Source of the DNA: MGBC108787 sp964430695
Lineage (GTDB): Bacteria; Bacillota_I; Bacilli_A; RF39; UBA660
Assembly (NCBI GenBank): GCA_964430695.1
Contig: CAYSFO010000038.1
Coordinates: 1 to 14,834, forward strand
DNA length: 14,834 nt
Direction of reading: 5' to 3'
The notes beneath the pieces are model-generated. The model was not told the origin of the DNA, did no database searches, and saw only the letters and a list, made by a program, of their open reading frames with translations. The first letter of the stretch is position 1. Every line of letters begins with the position of its first letter. Shown piece by piece: positions 14,279 through 14,834 of the stretch. Position numbers and translations under genes: made by a program.

Positions 14279-14812
14279 ATGGAAAAAGGACGTCATTTTT
14301 TATGTATTGATTTAAAAAGTTTTTTTGCATCATGCGAATGTATCGAAAGAGGATTAAATCCATTTACAACCCCTTTAGTAGTAGCCAACAAAAACCAAGG
14401 AAATGGTGCTATTACCCTAGCCGTTACTCCTTATTTAAAAAGCCAAGGAATAAAAGGACGAACAAGACTGTATGAAATCCCTAAAAATATCAAATATACG
14501 ATTGTTAATCCTAGAATGAAACTTTACTTAGAAAAATCTCGTGAAGTAGTCGGTATTTATTTAGATTATGTAGCCAAAGAAGATTTACATATTTATTCGA
14601 TTGACGAATGTTTCTTAGATGTCACCGATTATTTGAATTTATATAAAAAAACAGATTATGAACTCGCATTAGACATATTAAATAAAATTACAAAAAAAAC
14701 AGGTCTTACGGCAACCTGTGGGATAGGACCCAATATGTTACTTGCAAAAGTCGCGATGGATATCGAAGCCAAACACATGTGTGCGAGAGCATCGGCATCG
14801 TTGGCCTTGTAG
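14279..14812 (+). CDS. Y-family DNA polymerase (UmuC/DinB-like), truncated
   Basis: The N-terminal palm/fingers part of a translesion polymerase. FLCIDLKSFFASCEC (7-21) carries the first catalytic Asp (D11), and YSIDECFLDVTDY (about 106-118) the catalytic Asp-Glu pair. TATCGIGPNMLLAKVAMDIEAKH follows as in UvrX/UmuC-type proteins of Bacillota. Family members run to about 400 residues or more; here similarity stops at about residue 166 (base 14776). The last 11 codons (MCARASASLAL) look unrelated and are GC-rich, so the frame is broken by a junction and the true C-terminus is missing. The ATG has an ideal CGGAGG SD site. Confidence 0.85.
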   Translation: MEKGRHFLCIDLKSFFASCECIERGLNPFTTPLVVANKNQGNGAITLAVTPYLKSQGIKGRTRLYEIPKNIKYTIVNPRMKLYLEKSREVVGIYLDYVAKEDLHIYSIDECFLDVTDYLNLYKKTDYELALDILNKITKKTGLTATCGIGPNMLLAKVAMDIEAKHMCARASASLAL

Positions 14813-14834
14813 CTCTTGAAGAGCTCTGTGAACT
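14777..14834. other. Compositionally foreign window end, probable chimeric junction
   Basis: These 58 bases are over half G+C, unlike everything before them. Read on the minus strand they give an open, GC3-rich frame (FTELFKSYKANDADALAHM); a plus-strand frame is open too. Polymerase similarity stops exactly where the composition changes. Confidence 0.6.

Noticed and set aside
1..14834. CRISPR array, transposase, integrase or phage genes
   Set aside because: No regularly spaced direct repeats, no terminal inverted repeats around a recombinase gene and no such protein motifs were found in any frame.

Overview
The window is strongly AT-rich DNA with short intergenic gaps, Shine-Dalgarno (SD) sites of the AAAGGAGG type and sigma-A-like promoters. 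Tryptophan is encoded by TGG, and TGA serves as a stop (for example at 6001-6003 and 6618-6620), so this is not a Mycoplasma-type code. A murB gene implies a peptidoglycan wall. The best guess is a low-GC Bacillota, possibly one of the uncultured gut Bacilli lineages; that placement is inference. All genes but the last lie on the minus strand.

Layout, from low to high coordinates. 18-368: a small unknown protein behind a consensus promoter. 467-1691: a PfkB-family sugar kinase overlapping a stand-alone Smr-domain protein. 1782-3431: a lysine-rich single-pass membrane protein with internal repeats and its own terminator. 3492-7346: a tightly packed operon, read alkD-like glycosylase, lipoprotein cyclophilin, SAM methyltransferase, glutamate-tRNA ligase, with 4-bp overlaps at the first two junctions; its transcript may be leaderless. 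7402-10928: two large tandem paralogous extracytoplasmic proteins, one with a signal peptide and one with an N-terminal membrane anchor and coiled coil. 10929-11435: about 500 bp without a large gene. It holds a promoter with a ten-G tract between -35 and -10, a candidate structured small RNA on the plus strand, a 23-residue hydrophobic peptide gene with a strong SD and a terminator-like hairpin in its leader, and the murB terminator. 11436-12326: murB. 12428-14122: a fused ABCG-like ABC transporter. 14279-14812 (plus strand): a truncated Y-family DNA polymerase with a LexA-like box. The last ~58 bases look foreign (GC-rich, different codon use) and are probably a chimeric assembly join or an insertion boundary.

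The most interesting feature is the paralog pair. The G10 tract separates a good -35 (TTGACT) from a perfect -10 (TATAAT) by 18 bp, the architecture of slipped-strand phase-variable promoters. The sister gene has a recognisably homologous promoter in which the tract is replaced by GGAAGGAA with a 17-bp spacer. This suggests a surface-protein pair with one ON/OFF-switching member and one stable member. The small RNA candidate and hydrophobic peptide just upstream make the whole stretch from about 7.4 to 11.4 kb a candidate undescribed surface-variation locus.
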